Shown here piece by piece: positions 1 through 7,780 of a DNA stretch of 39,517 bases. Made by a program: the position numbers and the translations under genes. This DNA comes from Xanthobacteraceae bacterium (GTDB taxonomy: Bacteria > Pseudomonadota > Alphaproteobacteria > Rhizobiales > Xanthobacteraceae), in contig JAQGJU010000096.1 in assembly GCA_028290465.1 (NCBI GenBank), positions 1 to 39,517 of the forward strand. Reading direction: 5' to 3'. Below the pieces are notes generated by a model, which was not told the DNA's origin, searched no databases, and saw only the letters and a list, made by a program, of their open reading frames with translations. Position 1 is the first letter of the stretch; every line of letters starts with the position of its first letter.

Positions 1-248
1 CGGGCCGGGGCGGCGCGCTTCGGCACCACCCGCTCTTCGACCACCGGAGGCGGCGCCGCGGGCTCGGGCGCCTTGGCGGTCTCGCCGGCCGTCAGGGTAC
101 GGCGCTTCTTGACCTCGACCACAACCGGCTTGGTGCGGCCATGGCTGAAACTCTGGCGCACGACTCCCTGCTCGACGCCCCGCTTGAGGCTCAAGGTCTT
201 GGTCGGGCTGACGCTCAGTTTTTCGCCAGGGTTTTTGGTCTCAGTCAT
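1..248 (-). CDS. infB: Translation initiation factor IF-2, N-terminal fragment
   Basis: This is the N-terminal 82 codons of IF-2, the GTPase that brings initiator tRNA to the 30S subunit; the rest lies beyond the left edge of the window. The translation begins [20 protein letters not shown] and continues into [20 protein letters not shown] and a Lys/Arg-rich then Pro/Ala-rich stretch, which is the characteristic start of rhizobial IF-2. The ATG at 248 has an AGGAT-type ribosome binding site about 5 bases upstream. It follows ylxR by 14 bases in the same direction, as expected for the rimP-nusA-ylxR-infB operon. The GTPase domain is not in view, so the identification rests on the N-terminus and on synteny. 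Confidence 0.93.
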   Translation of the reverse strand, partial: MTETKNPGEKLSVSPTKTLSLKRGVEQGVVRQSFSHGRTKPVVVEVKKRRTLTAGETAKAPEPAAPPPVVEERVVPKRAAPA

Positions 249-262
249 TCCGATCCTATTCC

Positions 263-994
263 TCAGGCATGCCGGTTGGCCGGTGCGCCGGCAACGTCGC
301 CAAGACCTGGATTTCCATAACCCGGATTTCCAAGCCGAAAACCTGCGAGGCGTGCGCTTCGCACCAGAAAAGTCCTGCTCGCAGGTCCGGCAAGCAGGGC
401 AGCATGTACCACATTTGTACGGCCGAGTGCCAAATCCAATTGCGCGGACGTGAATCCGGTCACAATGGCGGTGGCGTCGGCCTTCTCTTCCATTTCGCGC
501 CGCAGCGCGGCATTTATTTTGCGCACGCCATCAGGGGCGGCGTCGCTGGCGTGCAGCAGGGCGATCACCTTGCCGTCCGCCAGGGCGCTTTCGACCTTGG
601 AGGTGCCGCACACCGCCTGATGGGCCTTGCCGGCCATCGCCAGGGCGTCGAGCGCACCGCGTTCCAGCAATTTTTCGGTGGCCGCCACCAGTTCCGCGCC
701 GGACTTGACGTCCTGCTTGAAGCCGCGCGCGAACACTTTGCGCTTCACCGCCTCGGTCAGATCTTTCCGCGTCGCCGTCACCCAGACACCGCGTCCGGGC
801 AACTTGTGCTTGAGATCCGGCACCACCGAATTGTCCGGCGCCACCACGAAACGGATCATCTCGTCGACCGGCCGCACCTTGCGGCTGACGACACATAGCC
901 GTTCGCTGCCGGGCGCCGTTTTCGGCCCGGCATCGGTTTCGCTATGGTCGACGGCAGCCAACATCTGGGGTCGATCGCTCCAATTCTCAAGCAT
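263..994 (-). CDS. ylxR: YlxR/DUF448 RNA-binding protein with L7Ae-like C-terminus
   Basis: A 243-residue protein with an N-terminal YlxR (DUF448) domain at about residues 28-95 ([19 protein letters not shown], then LPGRGVWVT). A second part, about 100-170, resembles the L7Ae/L30e RNA-binding fold ([18 protein letters not shown]). YlxR-family proteins bind RNA and are encoded between nusA and infB in many bacteria. I chose the ATG at 994 because it overlaps the nusA stop by 8 bases, giving coupled translation; an in-frame GTG at 1012 would only add six residues inside nusA. The C-terminal tail is rich in Gly, Asn and Pro. The exact role in alphaproteobacteria is not established from sequence. 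Confidence 0.9.
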   Translation of the reverse strand: MLENWSDRPQMLAAVDHSETDAGPKTAPGSERLCVVSRKVRPVDEMIRFVVAPDNSVVPDLKHKLPGRGVWVTATRKDLTEAVKRKVFARGFKQDVKSGAELVAATEKLLERGALDALAMAGKAHQAVCGTSKVESALADGKVIALLHASDAAPDGVRKINAALRREMEEKADATAIVTGFTSAQLDLALGRTNVVHAALLAGPASRTFLVRSARLAGFRLGNPGYGNPGLGDVAGAPANRHA

Positions 995-2579
995 CAGCCG
1001 GTTCGGCTTCACCGGCCGGTGCCGCGAGGTCTTCGGCGGTGATCCAGCCGGCCTTGACGCGGGCCTGCATGATCATCGCTTCGGCGTCCTCGCGGGAAAT
1101 CTCGATGCCGTCGAGAATGCCGGCATGCTTGGTGGTCTCGCCGTCCTTGCGCTCGGACCAGCCGACCAGATCGTCGGTGGCGCAGCCGGCCAGATCCTCG
1201 ACGGTCTTGATCTCGTTCTCGCCGAACTTCACCAGCATTTCCAAGGTCACGCCCGGCACGTCCTTGACCGCGTCCTCGACGCCCAATTCGCGACGCTTGG
1301 CGTCGAGTTCGGCTTCGAGCTTGGCCAGATGATCGCTGGCGCGCGTCTGCAGTTCACCGGCCGTTTCCTCATCGAAACCTTCGATGCCGGCGAGTTCTTT
1401 TTGGTCCACCAATGCTAGCTCCTCAACGGATGTAAAGCCTTCGGATGCGAGCAATTGACCGACCACCTCGTCGACGTTGAGCGCTTCCATGAATATCTTG
1501 GTACGTTTTTCGAATTCGGCCTGACGGCGCTCCGACTCTTCCTGCTCGGTCAGGATGTCGATATCCCAGCCGGTCAGTTGCGAGGCAAGGCGGACGTTCT
1601 GGCCGCGCCGGCCGATGGCCAGCGAGAGCTGCTGATCGGGGACCACCACCTCGATGCGTTCGCGATCCTCGTCGAGCACCACCTTGGCGACTTCGGCCGG
1701 GGCGAGCGCGTTGACCACGAAGGTCGCGATATCCTGCGACCACGGGATGATGTCGATCTTCTCGCCCTGCAGCTCGTTGACCACGGCCTGCACGCGCGAG
1801 CCGCGCATGCCGACGCAGGCGCCGACCGGATCAACCGAGGAATCGCGCGAGATCACGGCGATCTTGGCGCGCGAGCCCGGATCGCGGGCGACCGCCTTGA
1901 CCTCGACGATGCCGTCATAGATTTCCGGCACTTCCTGCGCGAACAGCTTCGCCATGAATTGCGGATGGGTGCGCGACAGGAAGATCTGCGGACCGCGCGG
2001 TTCGCGGCGCACGTCGTAAATGAAGGCGCGCAGCCGGTCGCCGTTGCGCATGGTCTCGCGCGGCAGCATCTCGTCGCGGCGCACGATGGCTTCGCCGCGG
2101 CCGAGATCGACCACCACGTTGCCGTATTCCACGCGCTTCACGGTGCCGTTGACGATGTCGCCGATGCGATCCTTGTATTCCTGATACTGGCGGTCGCGCT
2201 CGGCCTCGCGCACTTTCTGCACGATGACCTGCTTGGCCGATTGCGCGGCGATGCGGCCGTATTCCAGCGGCGGCAGCGTGTCGGCGATGGTGTCGCCGAC
2301 CTGCGCGGCCGGGTTCTGCCGGCGGGCTTCGTCGATGCCGATCTGGTTCGACGAGTTCTCGACGCTGTCGACCACCAGCATGTGGCGGGCAAGGCGCAGT
2401 TCGCCGGTCTTGGAATTGATCTCGGCATGGACGTCGGTCTCGCCGCCGTAGCGCGAGCGCGCCGCCTTGGCGATGGCGTCTTCCATGGCCGTGATGACGA
2501 TGCTGCGATCGATCGACTTCTCGCGGGCGACCGCGTCGGCGATTTGCAGAAGTTCGAGCCGGTTGGCGCTGACGGCCAT
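987..2579 (-). CDS. nusA: Transcription termination/antitermination factor NusA
   Basis: NusA (530 residues) binds RNA polymerase and nascent RNA and controls pausing, termination and antitermination. The N-terminal polymerase-binding domain begins [20 protein letters not shown]. It is followed by an S1 domain at about 132-200 ([20 protein letters not shown]), two KH domains ([20 protein letters not shown] and [18 protein letters not shown]) and C-terminal helix-hairpin-helix repeats ([17 protein letters not shown] and [18 protein letters not shown]). The start at 2579 has a strong AAGGAGAG site and lies 4 bases after the rimP stop. The open frame continues upstream to 2681, but that extension overlaps rimP and lacks similarity to the family. 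The protein ends in an acidic tail, as is usual in this group. Confidence 0.98.
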   Translation of the reverse strand: MAVSANRLELLQIADAVAREKSIDRSIVITAMEDAIAKAARSRYGGETDVHAEINSKTGELRLARHMLVVDSVENSSNQIGIDEARRQNPAAQVGDTIADTLPPLEYGRIAAQSAKQVIVQKVREAERDRQYQEYKDRIGDIVNGTVKRVEYGNVVVDLGRGEAIVRRDEMLPRETMRNGDRLRAFIYDVRREPRGPQIFLSRTHPQFMAKLFAQEVPEIYDGIVEVKAVARDPGSRAKIAVISRDSSVDPVGACVGMRGSRVQAVVNELQGEKIDIIPWSQDIATFVVNALAPAEVAKVVLDEDRERIEVVVPDQQLSLAIGRRGQNVRLASQLTGWDIDILTEQEESERRQAEFEKRTKIFMEALNVDEVVGQLLASEGFTSVEELALVDQKELAGIEGFDEETAGELQTRASDHLAKLEAELDAKRRELGVEDAVKDVPGVTLEMLVKFGENEIKTVEDLAGCATDDLVGWSERKDGETTKHAGILDGIEISREDAEAMIMQARVKAGWITAEDLAAPAGEAEPADA

Positions 2580-2583
2580 CGGG

Positions 2584-3270
2584 TCACTCTCCTTCGAGCT
2601 GAGACGCTGTCTGGCTGGCGCCAGCGGAGCGTTTCGCATGTTTCGGATGGCGGGGCTTGCCCGCCGGGAGGTCGGCGTCATCGTCGGACTGTTTGCCGCG
2701 CCGCAGCGATTCGGCGATCAGTTCGTCGGTGAGCACCAGTCTGGCTTCGCTCATATCGGCGATCGACAACAGGATCTCGGCGGGTTCGCCGGCCTTGGCG
2801 TCGTCGCGGCGCAATTTGGCCTTGTCGCCCTCGGTGCCGAGCAGCGTGCCCTTGAACCGCTTGCGGCCGTCGACCGGAACTTCCATCTCGATCTTGATCA
2901 GATGGCCGGCATGGCGGTCGAAGTCGGACAGGCGCACCAGCGGCCGGTCGAGCCCTGGCGAAGAGATTTCCAGCCGATAGGCCGCCTGGATCGGATCGGC
3001 TACGTCGAGCACCGGCGACAGCGCGCGCGACAGCGCCTCGCAATCCTCGATGCCCATGCTGCCGTCCGGCCGTTCGGCCATGATCTGCACCGTGCTGCCC
3101 TCGGTACCGGAGACCCGGACCCGCACCAGACGCAGACCCAACCCATCGGCCACCGGATCGGCGATGCCGGCAATACGTGCCGCCACACCGGTATCGGTGA
3201 TCAGCCGCGGTTCCGCCGCGTTGATGAGCTGCGGCTCCGCCGCGGGGGCAGTGTCAGTCGTCTCGGTCAT
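2584..3270 (-). CDS. rimP: Ribosome maturation factor RimP
   Basis: RimP (228 residues) assists 30S subunit assembly. Conserved blocks are visible: [11 protein letters not shown] with [20 protein letters not shown] (N-terminal domain), [16 protein letters not shown] (the family signature [12 protein letters not shown]) and a C-terminal Sm-like part ([19 protein letters not shown]). The ATG at 3270 has an AAGGA site 6 bases upstream. The C-terminus carries a long Lys/Arg/Asp-rich extension typical of rhizobial homologues. It is the first gene of the rimP-nusA-ylxR-infB operon, and a promoter and terminator-like hairpin occupy its leader, so expression may be set by attenuation (inference). Confidence 0.97.
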   Translation of the reverse strand: MTETTDTAPAAEPQLINAAEPRLITDTGVAARIAGIADPVADGLGLRLVRVRVSGTEGSTVQIMAERPDGSMGIEDCEALSRALSPVLDVADPIQAAYRLEISSPGLDRPLVRLSDFDRHAGHLIKIEMEVPVDGRKRFKGTLLGTEGDKAKLRRDDAKAGEPAEILLSIADMSEARLVLTDELIAESLRRGKQSDDDADLPAGKPRHPKHAKRSAGASQTASQLEGE

Positions 3271-3363
3271 CGCGTCCTTGAGTCTTCGTCTTGGGAGTCC
3301 GGTGGCTCCATCCGGAGCCGATCCCCTGCCGGATGCCGCCGATGCGGGTCCGGTTCAGGTAAC

Positions 3364-3396
3364 AAAAAAGAGCGGGTCCCGGAGGGCCCACTCTCA
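3364..3396 (-). terminator. Intrinsic terminator-like hairpin in the rimP leader
   Basis: Read on the minus strand, bases 3394-3369 form a stem of about 11 pairs (AGAGTGGG against CCCGCTCT, one A/C mismatch, GC-rich tip). It is followed directly by six U residues (complement of 3364-3369). It sits about 50 bases after the predicted start of transcription and about 95 bases before the rimP start. A terminator between a promoter and its first gene suggests attenuation of the nusA operon; the alternative is termination of an unseen short transcript. Confidence 0.75.
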
Positions 3397-3451
3397 AAAA
3401 GCCGACCGGATCACTCCGACCGTTATGAGGTATCCATAAGCGGATGGGCGA

Positions 3452-3479
3452 AATATAGCGAATTGCCGATCTTTTGCAA
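3452..3479 (-). promoter_or_regulatory. Predicted sigma70-type promoter for the rimP operon
   Basis: On the minus strand TTGCAA (3479-3474) and TATATT (3457-3452) are separated by 16 bases, close to the TTGACA/TATAAT consensus and standing out in GC-rich surroundings. Transcription would begin near 3445, giving a leader of about 175 bases before rimP that contains the hairpin at 3369-3394. Confidence 0.65.
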
Positions 3480-3673
3480 GGGGAAAGCGGCCCGCACGGC
3501 CCCCGGCGACGGTCGTTTTGCATCATTTGCAGGCTTCTGTACGGCCCGATGAGGGGTCCCCGCTGTAACAAATCGTGTGAAGGCGATTCCCGAGTCCGCT
3601 ACCGAGGCCGCGCGGAGCTCATCCCGGACAAGCACTAACCCTTCGTTCACCAAAGGGGCCTAATTTTGCGCAC

Positions 3674-3784
3674 AGCGTTTTCAAGCGAAGTGGAATCCAC
3701 TTCGCGTGAAGAAAACGCGTCCTTTTACGGAGTTAGAGCGCGTCCGGACGCAAAACCGGTGTCCACTTTTGCTGGACGCGCTCT
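3674..3784. repeat. Palindromic intergenic repeat, copy A (two modules)
   Basis: Module 1 (3674-3720) is an imperfect palindrome with outer arms GCGTTTTC and GAAAACGC around GCGAAGTGGA and TCCACTTCGC. Module 2 (3734-3784) has perfect 11-base outer arms AGAGCGCGTCC and GGACGCGCTCT around the core GCAAAACCGGTGTCCACTTT. Both modules recur at 39389-39517, module 2 alone at 29424-29471, and a diverged module 1 in reverse orientation at 38838-38884. The copies are non-coding and lie between genes, like short interspersed palindromic elements of rhizobial genomes. Function is unknown. Confidence 0.85.
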
Positions 3785-3826
3785 TGGCGGGCACTCCTCC
3801 GTTCGAGTCTGTGAGATTTTGTACGC

Positions 3827-4909
3827 ATGTCCGCCGCTCCGTCGCTGATCCCGGAACTGGAAGACGTTATCCAGAACGGCTCGCAGGAAAAGCGGGCCGA
3901 AACGGTCAAGCGTATCGCGGGCCTGTTCGTCGACGGCGCCGATCACTTCACCGAAGCGCATGTCGGGCTTTTCGACGATGTGCTCGGCCGCCTGATTGTC
4001 GAGATCGAGGCCAAGACCCGCATGGAACTCGCGACCCGGCTGGCGCCGATCGCGAATGCGCCGCTCGAGCTGATGCGCGGTTTTGCCAACGACGACGAAA
4101 TCGCGATCGCGGCGCCGGTGCTGCGGCGCTCGCCGCGGCTGTCCGATGACGACCTCGTCGATATCGCCAAATCCAAGGGCCAAGCGCATCTGCTGGCGAT
4201 TTCCGGCCGGGACGAGATCGCGGCCGTAGTGACCGACATATTGGTGCGGCGCGGCGACCGCGATGTGGTGCGCAACGTCGCGGAGAATCCGAAAGCCAGC
4301 CTGTCGGACGACAGTTTCGCGACGCTGGTGAAGCGCGCCGAGACCGACGGCATCCTGGCCGAAAAGGTCGGGCTGCGGCCCGATATTCCGGCGCATCTGT
4401 TTCGCGACCTGCTGGTGCAGGCGACCGACGTGGTGCAGCGCCGGTTGATGGCCGCGGCCGACACCGAGACCCAGGCCGAAATCCGCCGCGTGCTGGACAA
4501 GGTGTCGGGCGAGGTCCGGTCCAAGGCGTCGCTGCGCGACTTCCGCGCCGCGCAGCAGGGCGTCATGACGCTGCAAAAAAACGGCCGGCTCGGCGAGCCT
4601 GAACTGCTCGAATTCGCGCGGTCCGGCATGTACGAGGAAGCCATCTGCGCGCTGGCAATGCTGTGCGCGGTGCCGATCGACGTCGTCGAGCGGCTGATGT
4701 CCGGCGAACGTTCCGATCCGATCCTGATTCTGTGCCGGGCGCGCGGCTTCGGCTGGCCGATGGCGCGGGCGCTGATGCTGGCGCGGCCCGGCGGACGCGG
4801 GACCTCGACGCAAGCGCTCGATACCGCCTATGGCCATTTCGAGCGGTTGTCGGCTTCGACCGCGCAACGCGTGCTGCGGTTCTGGCAGTTGCGGCCGGGC
4901 GCGGCCTAA
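3827..4909 (+). CDS. DUF2336 domain protein
   Basis: A 360-residue, largely alpha-helical soluble protein that I recognise as DUF2336, a family common in alphaproteobacteria and without a firmly assigned biochemical function. Short repeating helical units are visible (for example APLELMRGFANDDEIAIAAP and RGDRDVVRNVAENPKASLSD), giving a HEAT-like, protein-binding impression. No signal peptide, membrane segment or catalytic motif is seen. The ATG at 3827 has no clear ribosome binding site. The gene stands alone on the plus strand, downstream of repeat copy A, and its stop is 3 bases from that of convergent trmB. Function should be treated as unknown. Confidence 0.85.
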   Translation: MSAAPSLIPELEDVIQNGSQEKRAETVKRIAGLFVDGADHFTEAHVGLFDDVLGRLIVEIEAKTRMELATRLAPIANAPLELMRGFANDDEIAIAAPVLRRSPRLSDDDLVDIAKSKGQAHLLAISGRDEIAAVVTDILVRRGDRDVVRNVAENPKASLSDDSFATLVKRAETDGILAEKVGLRPDIPAHLFRDLLVQATDVVQRRLMAAADTETQAEIRRVLDKVSGEVRSKASLRDFRAAQQGVMTLQKNGRLGEPELLEFARSGMYEEAICALAMLCAVPIDVVERLMSGERSDPILILCRARGFGWPMARALMLARPGGRGTSTQALDTAYGHFERLSASTAQRVLRFWQLRPGAA

Positions 4910-4912
4910 AAA

Positions 4913-5614
4913 CTAATCTCGCCGGAAGATCAGATAGCAGGGCACACGGCCTTCGCGCATTGCCTTGGTCTCGTAGCGGGTCTGGACAAAGCCTTGCCAC
5001 GGCAGCCGCCAGTCGTCGGCGCGCTCCGCCGTCCAGGCAAAATCCCGTGAGGCCGTGACGCGCGACAGCGTCCAGGCGATGTAGTCCGGGATGTCGCTGG
5101 CAAAACGGAATTCGCCGCCGGGGCGCAGCACGCGGGCGAATTCCGCGACCCGTTCGGTCTGCACGAAGCGGCGCTTCCAGTGCCGGCGCTTCGGCCAGGG
5201 GTCCGGATACAGCAGGTCGATCCGCGCGACGCTGCCGGCCGGCAGCCAGGCCAACAGGTCGATGGCATCGCCGTAATGCAGACGGATGTTGGTAAGCGAT
5301 TTTTCGGTGACGCCAGCGACCGCTTTGGCCATGCCGTTCAGGAACGGCTCGCAGCCGATATATCCGACATCGGCATGCTGCTCGGCCTGCGCCAACAAAT
5401 GCTCACCGCCGCCGAAGCCGATTTCCAGGCGGATTTCGGTCGTGTCGGCGCCGAACAAGGTCCGCAGATCCGCCGGTGCCGGCGCTGTCAGGTCCAGCGC
5501 CAGCTTCGGCAGAACCTCGTCGAACAGGACATTTTGACGGGCGCGTAGCGGGTGGCCCTTGCGGCGCCCGAAAATGGCGCCGCGGCCCCGATGGAATTCG
5601 TCGTCCGCCTTCAC
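4913..5614 (-). CDS. trmB: tRNA (guanine-N7-)-methyltransferase TrmB
   Basis: TrmB methylates guanosine 46 in tRNA variable loops using SAM. The SAM-binding motif [18 protein letters not shown] and the family signature [17 protein letters not shown] (Asp in PDPWPK, substrate-binding loop) are intact, as is the C-terminal TRYETKA block. I place the start at the GTG at 5614, which overlaps the metK stop in a GTGA 4-base junction and gives 233 residues. An upstream in-frame GTG at 5659 would add 15 residues within metK and has no better ribosome site. Pairing with metK, which makes SAM, fits its need for that cofactor. Confidence 0.95.
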   Translation of the reverse strand: MKADDEFHRGRGAIFGRRKGHPLRARQNVLFDEVLPKLALDLTAPAPADLRTLFGADTTEIRLEIGFGGGEHLLAQAEQHADVGYIGCEPFLNGMAKAVAGVTEKSLTNIRLHYGDAIDLLAWLPAGSVARIDLLYPDPWPKRRHWKRRFVQTERVAEFARVLRPGGEFRFASDIPDYIAWTLSRVTASRDFAWTAERADDWRLPWQGFVQTRYETKAMREGRVPCYLIFRRD

Positions 5615-6888
5615 CGCATCGAGCGGCGAAGCTGATCGACGAGGTCGGTCTTCTCCCACGAGAACCCACCGTCCTTTTCCGGCGGCCGGCCGAAATGGCC
5701 GTAGGCCGCGGTGCGGCGATAGATCGGGCGATTAAGCTTCAGCGTGCGCCGGATATTGGTCGGGCGCATCGGGAACAGCTCGGCCAGCACCTTTTCGAGC
5801 TTGGCTTCGTCGACCTTGCCGGTCCCGTGGGTATCGACCAGCAGCGACATCGGATCGGCGACGCCGATCGCGTAGGCGACTTGAATGGTGCAACGCTCGG
5901 CGAGCCCGGCCGCGACCACGTTCTTGGCGAGGTAGCGGGCCGCATAGGCGGCCGAACGGTCGACCTTGGTCGGGTCCTTGCCCGAGAAGGCGCCGCCGCC
6001 ATGCGGCGCGTAGCCGCCATAGGTGTCGACGATGATCTTGCGTCCGGTCAGGCCGCAATCGCCGTCTGGGCCGCCGACGACGAAATTGCCGGTCGGGTTG
6101 ACCAGGAAGTCGGCCGCCTTTTTCGGCATCCAGCCGTCCGGCAACGCGGACGCGACCGCATCGCCGATCAGTTCCTTGACCATGGCGGGGGTGTATTTCT
6201 TGCCGTTGCGGCTCTCGGCATTGTGCTGCGTCGACACCACGACCTTGGTGGCGCCGGTCGGCTTGCCGTTGACGTATTGCACCGTCACCTGGCTTTTGGC
6301 GTCCGGCTGCAGGTCGAACAACTGCCCGGAGCGGCGGCCGTCCGACAGCACTTTCAGAATCTTGTGGGCGAAATAGATCGGGGCCGGCATGTACGAGCCC
6401 TTCTCGTAAACTTCGCTCTCGGTGCAGGCGAAGCCGAACATCATGCCCTGGTCGCCGGCGCCCTCTTCCTCGGCGCCCTTGGACTTTTTCTTGGCATCGA
6501 CGCCCATGGCGATGTCGGGCGACTGGCCGTGCAGCAGGACTTCGACGTCCGAGCCGTGGAACGAGAACCCGTCCTGGTCGTAGCCGATGTCCTTGACCAC
6601 ATCGCGCGCGATCTGGGCGATCATCTCGCGATTGATGATCGCCTTGCTGCCGTGCTTGGTGAACAGCGGCGCCTGGCCGCGGCCCTCGCCGGCGATCACG
6701 ATCTTATTGGTCGTGCACAGGGTCTCGCAGCCGAGTCGGGTGTTGACCTGGCTGTCGTCGGCGATGCCGAGCTTGATGTCGTTCTCCAGGAACGCATCCA
6801 AGATCGCGTCGGAGATCTGATCGGAGACCTTGTCGGGGTGGCCTTCGGAGACGGATTCACTAGTGAACAAATAGCTCGAGCGGGACAA
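5611..6888 (-). CDS. metK: S-adenosylmethionine synthetase
   Basis: MetK makes S-adenosylmethionine from ATP and methionine. Visible signatures are [20 protein letters not shown] (His and Asp of the GHPDK active-site loop), FGFACTESE and the P-loop-like block [20 protein letters not shown], followed by [19 protein letters not shown]. The length of about 425 is near the long end for the family. I chose the TTG at 6888 because a strong GGAGGA lies 9 bases upstream. The in-frame GTG at 6897 directly abuts that ribosome site, leaving no spacer. It is flanked by a PraR-like repressor upstream and trmB downstream, an order known in rhizobia. No SAM riboswitch was recognised in its leader. Confidence 0.96.
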   Translation of the reverse strand: MSRSSYLFTSESVSEGHPDKVSDQISDAILDAFLENDIKLGIADDSQVNTRLGCETLCTTNKIVIAGEGRGQAPLFTKHGSKAIINREMIAQIARDVVKDIGYDQDGFSFHGSDVEVLLHGQSPDIAMGVDAKKKSKGAEEEGAGDQGMMFGFACTESEVYEKGSYMPAPIYFAHKILKVLSDGRRSGQLFDLQPDAKSQVTVQYVNGKPTGATKVVVSTQHNAESRNGKKYTPAMVKELIGDAVASALPDGWMPKKAADFLVNPTGNFVVGGPDGDCGLTGRKIIVDTYGGYAPHGGGAFSGKDPTKVDRSAAYAARYLAKNVVAAGLAERCTIQVAYAIGVADPMSLLVDTHGTGKVDEAKLEKVLAELFPMRPTNIRRTLKLNRPIYRRTAAYGHFGRPPEKDGGFSWEKTDLVDQLRRSMR

Positions 6889-7030
6889 AGAAGGCACTCC
6901 TCCGCATGGCGCCGCGCACGACGCGCCGTTTCATTGGCTTGTCGTGTTTCTTGCAGTGTCGCAAGACGCGGTCAAGATGTGGGCTGGTTAGGGGGGCTGG
7001 CGGTGGGAGCGGTCCACCCCGGTGGGAAGA

Positions 7031-7441
7031 TCAGAGCTCGCCGTCTCCAGCGATCTGCTCGACCAGATCGACGATTCGCCGACGCAGTTTGGCGTCCTTG
7101 ATGCGCATGAACGACTTGGTCAGCGCAAGGCCGTCGGAAGTGGCCAGAAAGTCGGACACATAGGCGGGCGACGGGGCATCGACCGAACCGTCCGGACGGG
7201 CACCGAGGCTCGGCGCGCCCTCGAAAAAGAACGACACCGGAACCTGCAGAATATGCGAAATCTGCTGCAACCGGCTGGCGCCGATGCGGTTGGTACCCTT
7301 CTCGTATTTCTGTACCTGCTGAAATGTCAGTCCCAGAGCGTCGCCGAGCTTTTCTTGGCTCATGCTGAGCATCATGCGACGCATGCGCACCCGACTCCCG
7401 ACATGCTTGTCGATCGGGTTAGGCGCCTTTTTTACGACCAT
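7031..7441 (-). CDS. praR: XRE-family HTH repressor, PraR-like
   Basis: A 136-residue DNA-binding protein. The Cro/C1-type helix-turn-helix spans residues 17-72 (RMMLSMSQEKLGDALGLTFQ, then QVQKYEKGTNRIGASRL), followed by VPVSFFFEGAP and a C-terminal part containing FMRIKDAKLRRRIVDLVEQI. This layout and its place before metK match PraR of Azorhizobium and Rhizobium, a repressor affecting symbiosis and attachment genes. The ATG at 7441 has AGGAG 6 bases upstream; a TTG two codons earlier is inside that spacer. The upstream region contains a CCAACCTT/AAGGTTGG inverted repeat that could be its own operator (inference). The name is by similarity; the target genes here are unknown. Confidence 0.8.
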   Translation of the reverse strand: MVVKKAPNPIDKHVGSRVRMRRMMLSMSQEKLGDALGLTFQQVQKYEKGTNRIGASRLQQISHILQVPVSFFFEGAPSLGARPDGSVDAPSPAYVSDFLATSDGLALTKSFMRIKDAKLRRRIVDLVEQIAGDGEL

Positions 7442-7780
7442 AAACAACTCCTATACAGCCCCTGTCGCGTGTAATGTCCAACCTTAGGGCGAGCAATGCA
7501 ATCGCTGTTTTGCGTACATTCAATTGCTAACGTCAAAGGTTGGTTAAAAACAGGTAGCATTGGTGAAAAGTTTACCTATATCGCGCCCCGCCTAACAACG
7601 TTTAGTGCAGGGCAGCCATGCGTTGAGCGTCTGTCGTAAGGCACGCAACCTGTCAAAACGCTTCCTACAACCTGAAACGCGTTCTAACGGAGCGGGTGCC
7701 GGGTCGTTGGGCCAGGACATGCAGGTCGCAAACGCGAGCGATTCGCGCCTCACCCAAGCCCACGCGACTCAAGCATCCCG
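7442..7780. other. Intergenic region between praR and lnt
   Basis: About 340 bases without a credible gene. The part from 7440 to 7600 is clearly more AT-rich than its surroundings and presumably holds the praR promoter, which I could not assign exactly. It includes an inverted repeat (7478-7485 and 7536-7543). The part nearer lnt shows nothing I recognise, and no terminator with a U-run follows lnt. Confidence 0.6.
7478..7543. repeat. Inverted repeat CCAACCTT/AAGGTTGG upstream of praR
   Basis: CCAACCTT at 7478-7485 is matched by its exact reverse complement AAGGTTGG at 7536-7543, 50 bases apart. The arms lie about 40 and 95 bases upstream of the praR start, the right place for a pair of operators in an autoregulated gene. 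A role in PraR binding is inference only. Confidence 0.4.

Larger units (their letters stand above)
3271..3826. other. Intergenic region between rimP and the DUF2336 gene
   Basis: No credible gene is present. From left to right it holds the rimP leader with its terminator-like hairpin and promoter (to 3479), about 190 bases in which I see nothing specific, and a two-module palindromic repeat at 3674-3784 just before the plus-strand DUF2336 gene. Confidence 0.7.

Noticed and set aside
6889-7030. SAM-II or other SAM riboswitch in the metK leader
   Set aside because: I could not find the short conserved pseudoknot elements of SAM-II or any other riboswitch consensus; only GC-rich sequence and a weak TTGACC were seen.
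5476-7101. A 541-codon open frame on the plus strand antisense to metK and trmB
   Set aside because: It mirrors metK codon structure, its translation is Arg/Gly/Ala/His-rich without family resemblance, and metK is unambiguous. Similar long antisense frames over gyrB, nusA, lnt and dnaA were dropped for the same reason.
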